Assembly: GCA_020638455.1 (NCBI GenBank)
Contig: JACKIK010000002.1
Span: 806,001 to 870,000, forward strand
Direction: 5' to 3'
Origin: Hyphomonas sp.
GTDB taxonomy: Bacteria > Pseudomonadota > Alphaproteobacteria > Caulobacterales > Hyphomonadaceae
Length of the DNA: 64,000 bases
Part shown: one piece after another, positions 60,662 to 64,000 of the stretch
Numbering within the stretch: the first letter of the stretch is position 1
How the letters are laid out: each line of letters begins with the position of its first letter
The notes under the pieces: model-generated
The model's input: only the letters and a program-made list of their open reading frames with translations
Database searches by the model: none
Told to the model about the DNA's origin: nothing
Program-made: the position numbers and the translations under genes

Positions 60662-61117
60662 ATGGCCAATCCCCGCAGCGTTGCCTATGACGACCTTGAA
60701 TCCCTTGTCGGCCAGGAGGTCGGCGTATCCGACTGGCATGTGATCGACCAGGACCGGGTCAATCTCTTCGCCGATGCCACCGGCGACCACCAGTGGATCC
60801 ACGTTGATGTGGACAAGGCGACCAAGGCCATGGGCGGCACGATCGCACACGGTTTCCTCACCCTTTCGCTGCTGCCATGGCTCGGCGCGGAGGTGATGCG
60901 TGTGACCGGCACGACGCGCGGCATCAATTACGGCTCCGACAAGGTGCGCTTCACCAACATGGTGCCGGTCGGCTCAAAAGTACGCCTCAAGCAGAAGTGC
61001 CTCGCTGTTGAAGAGAAAGCAGGCGGCAAGCAGATGCGCATGGAAGCCACGATCGAAATCGAGGGCAAGGATCGCCCCGCCCTCGTCGCCGAGACGCTCA
61101 CGGTTCTCTACGCCTGA
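60662..61117 (+). CDS. MaoC-family enoyl-CoA hydratase
   Basis: A 151-residue hot-dog protein. The hydratase motif is Phe-Ala-Asp-Ala-Thr-Gly-Asp-His-Gln-Trp-Ile-His-Val near residue 36 and Ile-Ala-His-Gly-Phe-Leu-Thr-Leu-Ser follows. It hydrates enoyl-CoA of (R)-type. The ATG at 60662 has an AGGAGG site. Confidence 0.9.
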   Translation: MANPRSVAYDDLESLVGQEVGVSDWHVIDQDRVNLFADATGDHQWIHVDVDKATKAMGGTIAHGFLTLSLLPWLGAEVMRVTGTTRGINYGSDKVRFTNMVPVGSKVRLKQKCLAVEEKAGGKQMRMEATIEIEGKDRPALVAETLTVLYA

Positions 61118-61160
61118 GACCGGGACTATATGGGAGGGGACTCAAAGGAAGGACCCTCCC

Positions 61161-61565
61161 ATGACCCGACAGCGTATCCAACGGTCTGACCGCGAATGGC
61201 GCGAGCTGCTGAGCGAGGAAGAATACCGCGTTGGCGTGAAGGAAGGCACAGAGCGCGCCTTCACGCCGGGTAATCTCAATGATGAAAAGCGCTCCGGCCT
61301 GTACCACTGCAAAGGCTGTGGGACACCACTCTGGTCCTCCGAACACAAATTCGACAGCGGCACCGGCTGGCCAAGCTTCTGGCAACCCGCAGAACCCGGC
61401 GTGATCGACACCAAGACCGACTTCAAACTCGTCCTCCCCCGCACCGAATGCCACTGCGCCATCTGCGGACTGCACATGGGTCATGTCTTCAAGGATGGCC
61501 CGCCACCCACGGGTGAGCGCTGGTGCATCAACGGCGTGGTGCTGGACTTCAGGCCGCAGGAATAG
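61161..61565 (+). CDS. msrB: Peptide-methionine (R)-S-oxide reductase
   Basis: A 134-residue MsrB. The zinc cysteines are C50, C53, C99 and C102; the catalytic Cys122 is in Arg-Trp-Cys-Ile-Asn-Gly. It reduces methionine-R-sulfoxide in proteins. The usual resolving Cys is not obvious. It begins 43 nt after the MaoC gene. Confidence 0.94.
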   Translation: MTRQRIQRSDREWRELLSEEEYRVGVKEGTERAFTPGNLNDEKRSGLYHCKGCGTPLWSSEHKFDSGTGWPSFWQPAEPGVIDTKTDFKLVLPRTECHCAICGLHMGHVFKDGPPPTGERWCINGVVLDFRPQE

Positions 61566-61624
61566 GACGCAGGCGTCGCCGGGCGCCCGTCTCCGCGCAA
61601 TATGACCCTTTGTCAGGACCAGTA

Positions 61625-63790
61625 ATGACCGAGAAAACAGACCTCGCCGCAGCGCCTGCTGCCGACGCTTCGACGGCCGCACCGGTAGCCCCGGTCGCAA
61701 CACGCCTGCACCATGAAATCACGCAGGTCGGGCGTACGCGCAACGATCCCTATCACTGGCTGAAAGATGACAGCTGGCAGGACGTGATGCGTGACCCGTC
61801 CGTGCTGCGCGCGGATATCCGCGAATACCTGGAAGCCGAGAATGCCTACACCAAGGCGATGCTGGAAGACCCGACCGCCGGCCTGCGCGAAGCGCTGTTC
61901 CAGGAAATGAAGGGCCGAATCAAGGAAGACGATTCGACGGTACCTGAGATCGATGGACCGTTTGCCTACTACACCCGGTTCCGCGAAGGGGGCGAATATC
62001 CCATCATCGCCCGACGCGATGCTGCAGACGCCTTCAATCCGGAAGCGCCTGAAACCATCCTCCTGGATGGCGACAGGATGGCCGAAGGCACGGACTACTT
62101 CTCCTTCGGCGGCGTCGACACCTCTCCGGACCACAAGCAGATCGCCTACGCCACCGACACGCAGGGCAGCGAATTCTACCAGATCCGGGTGAAGGACATC
62201 GCCAGCGGCGGCGATACGGCCGCCCCCATCAGGGACGCCTATGGCTCGTTCGAATGGAGCGGCGGGGGCGATGCCATCTATTGGGTCCACCGCGACGAGA
62301 ACGCCCGGCCGGATGCGGTCTACCGGCGCAATCTCGCCACCGGCGAAGACCACCTCGTCTATGAAGAGAAAGACCCCGGCTATTTCGTCAGCCTGTCCAA
62401 AAGCTCCGACAAGACCGTGATCTTTATCACCTCGGGCAGCCATACGACATCCGAATGGCACTGGTTCCCGGCGGACGAGGCGGTTCCTCAGGTGCGCACC
62501 ATTGCCGAACGCGTCACCGACAACGAGTATTCAGTCGATCTCTGGGACGGCCGGTTCTACATCACCACCAATCTTGGCGGAGCCGTTGATTTCAAGCTGA
62601 TGCGCGCACCAATGGATGCGACCTCGCGCGACCAGTGGGAGGAAATCATCCCTCACCGTCCGGGCACGCTGCTGCTCGGCACACACGCGCAGAGGGACTA
62701 CCTGGCCCGCATCGAACGGGAGAATGGCCTGCCCCGCATAGTGATCCGTTCGCGTACGGATGGCAGCGAGCACACGATCAGCTTCCCGGAAGCGGCCTAC
62801 GACCTCGACCTTGAGTCCGGCTATGAATACGACACGCCGGTGCTGCGTTTCGAATACGCGTCTCCCACCACGCCGGACCAGGTTTTTGATTACGACCTGA
62901 ACACGCGGGAGCGTATCCTGCGCAAGACGCGCGAAGTCCCGTCAGGTCACAACCCGGAGGACTATGTCGCCGAACGCGTCATGGCGCCGAGCTGGGATGG
63001 GGTTGAGGTTCCTGTCACCCTCCTCCGCCGGAAGGACACACCGGTCGACGGAACGGCGCCTGTGCTGCTCTACGGCTACGGATCCTACGGCATCACTATC
63101 CCTGCGGACTTCCGCAGTGGCCGGCTCAGCCTTGTCGATCGCGGCTTCGTCTATGCCATCGTCCATCCGCGCGGCGGCATGGCCAAGGGCTACCAATGGT
63201 ACCTGGACGGCAAGCTGGACAAGAAGACCAACACGTTCCGGGACTTCATCGCCGCGGGGCATTACCTCATTGATCATGGCTATGCCGCACCGGGCAAGGT
63301 CGTCGCCCATGGCGGCTCGGCCGGCGGCCTCCTGATGGGCGCTGTGGCGAACATGGATCCGGACCTCTTCGCCGGCATCATCGCGGCTGTGCCATTCGTC
63401 GATGTGATCAACACCATGTCGGACGAAAGCCTGCCCCTCACGCCGCCGGAATGGCCGGAATGGGGCAACCCGCTGACCAGCGCAGAGGATTATGACCGCA
63501 TCGCCGCCTACAGCCCCTACGACAATGTCGGCGACAAGCCCTATCCGGCCATGTTCATCACGGGCGGCCTGTCGGACCCCCGGGTGACCTACTGGGAGCC
63601 TTCGAAATGGGTCGCGCGGCTGCGCCACGATGCTCCGGACGGCGGCCCCTACTTCCTCAAGATCAACATGGACGCCGGCCATGGCGGAGCATCCGGACGC
63701 TTCGAAGGCCTCAAGGAAACTGCCACAGAATATGCCTTCGCCCTCGCCGCTGTTGGCAAGGTTGAGGATGTGGTCCTGACACGGAAATAG
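61625..63790 (+). CDS. Prolyl oligopeptidase family (oligopeptidase B-like)
   Basis: A 721-residue S9 peptidase. An N-terminal beta-propeller precedes the alpha/beta hydrolase domain with the triad S565 (Gly-Gly-Ser-Ala-Gly-Gly), D651 and H686. Conserved Tyr-Gly-Ser-Tyr-Gly and Arg-Gly-Gly-Met-Ala-Lys-Gly segments fit the oligopeptidase B (PtrB) group, which cleaves after basic residues in short peptides. No signal peptide is seen. Confidence 0.92.
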   Translation: MTEKTDLAAAPAADASTAAPVAPVATRLHHEITQVGRTRNDPYHWLKDDSWQDVMRDPSVLRADIREYLEAENAYTKAMLEDPTAGLREALFQEMKGRIKEDDSTVPEIDGPFAYYTRFREGGEYPIIARRDAADAFNPEAPETILLDGDRMAEGTDYFSFGGVDTSPDHKQIAYATDTQGSEFYQIRVKDIASGGDTAAPIRDAYGSFEWSGGGDAIYWVHRDENARPDAVYRRNLATGEDHLVYEEKDPGYFVSLSKSSDKTVIFITSGSHTTSEWHWFPADEAVPQVRTIAERVTDNEYSVDLWDGRFYITTNLGGAVDFKLMRAPMDATSRDQWEEIIPHRPGTLLLGTHAQRDYLARIERENGLPRIVIRSRTDGSEHTISFPEAAYDLDLESGYEYDTPVLRFEYASPTTPDQVFDYDLNTRERILRKTREVPSGHNPEDYVAERVMAPSWDGVEVPVTLLRRKDTPVDGTAPVLLYGYGSYGITIPADFRSGRLSLVDRGFVYAIVHPRGGMAKGYQWYLDGKLDKKTNTFRDFIAAGHYLIDHGYAAPGKVVAHGGSAGGLLMGAVANMDPDLFAGIIAAVPFVDVINTMSDESLPLTPPEWPEWGNPLTSAEDYDRIAAYSPYDNVGDKPYPAMFITGGLSDPRVTYWEPSKWVARLRHDAPDGGPYFLKINMDAGHGGASGRFEGLKETATEYAFALAAVGKVEDVVLTRK

Positions 63791-63871
63791 GCGAGAGAGC
63801 CCTCGCTTACGCTTCGGGCATTTTCCGCTTCAAATCGATCCACTGTATCGATTTGTTCGCCGACGGCGAAC
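63791..63871. repeat. Three tandem hairpins between the peptidase and tRNA-Pro
   Basis: GCGAG/CTCGC (63791-63806), CAAATCGAT/ATCGATTTG (63831-63855) and GTTCGCCG/CGGCGAAC (63855-63871) are three closely packed dyads. They may act as terminators on one strand or be a REP-like element; no long T-run follows. Confidence 0.5.
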
Positions 63872-63881
63872 CAGCGAAAAA

Positions 63882-63959
63882 TGGTCGGAGCGGCGGGATT
63901 CGAACCCACGACCCCTAGTCCCCCAGACTAGTGCGCTAACCGGACTGCGCCACGCTCCG
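63882..63959 (-). tRNA. tRNA-Pro(GGG), with encoded CCA
   Basis: On the minus strand the acceptor pairs CGGAGCG with CGCTCCG, followed by A73 and CCA. The anticodon stem CTAGT/ACTAG encloses the loop CTGGGGG with anticodon GGG. The T-arm reads GTGGGTTCGAATCCCGC, and the D-arm GCGCAGTCCGGTTAGCGC. Length is 78 nt. Confidence 0.93.
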
Positions 63960-64000
63960 ACAAGGGCGGCTTGTAACCAAGCGCGGTTGGCTGCGCAATG

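Overview
The window looks like a chromosomal segment of a GC-rich alphaproteobacterium. The block gmk-yicC-mltG-fabF-acpP-fabG-fabD / rpsF-rpsR-rplI-dnaB, a type II NADP isocitrate dehydrogenase, an ECF sigma factor paired with an NrsF anti-sigma factor, and many fatty-acid and CoA enzymes together fit Caulobacterales, most likely a Hyphomonadaceae member. That placement is an inference from gene content and style, not from a 16S sequence.

Positions 1 to about 20,300 form a metal-resistance island. It opens with the 3' part of copB, then copC, copD, a small exported SnoaL-like protein, an AraC regulator and a fatty-acid hydroxylase-type membrane enzyme. Next is a copper P-type ATPase behind a CsoR-type operator. 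A minus-strand sigF-nrsF pair follows; between it and a small exported Cys/His-rich protein lies a match to the Caulobacter sigma-F promoter (GTAACC, 16 nt, CGAA). A second Cys-rich exported protein and a complete CusC-CusB-CusA-CusF copper/silver efflux operon come next. The island ends with merR divergent from merT-merP-merA, with a textbook 19-bp-spacer MerR promoter. Copper and mercury are therefore handled by periplasmic binding, oxidation-site and outer-membrane proteins, cytoplasmic export, tripartite export and reduction.

Positions 19,250 to 20,350 form a gene-poor seam with one orphan HTH antitoxin-like gene and several inverted repeats. It is the likely junction between island and core.

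Positions 20,350 to 33,100 hold two coupled GNAT-like genes, a LysR regulator, two acyl-CoA dehydrogenases, a three-gene operon of unknown role (TelA-like, DUF6384, coiled-coil protein with an Arg/Gly tail), an enoyl-CoA hydratase, an AT-rich orphan exported protein, two small proteins and a TIGR03862-type flavoprotein. Positions 33,100 to 47,200 are core housekeeping: trmJ, icd, an OmpA/DUF937 protein, gmk, yicC, mltG, the fab cluster, ribosomal proteins S6, S18 and L9, dnaB and a DUF3422 protein. Positions 47,200 to 63,960 carry a CinA-type amidase, SDR, alpha/beta hydrolase, crotonase, exported amidohydrolase, a second hydroxylase-type membrane enzyme, acyl-CoA ligase, GH1 beta-glucosidase, a large Ser/Thr kinase, class V aminotransferase, MaoC hydratase, MsrB, an oligopeptidase B-like protease and tRNA-Pro(GGG).

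The most notable signals are the sigma-F promoter pair flanking a metal-ligand-rich small protein, the CsoR-type operator with no csoR gene in view, the TelA-like/DUF6384/RG-tail operon, and the AT-rich orphan gene with nested palindromes.
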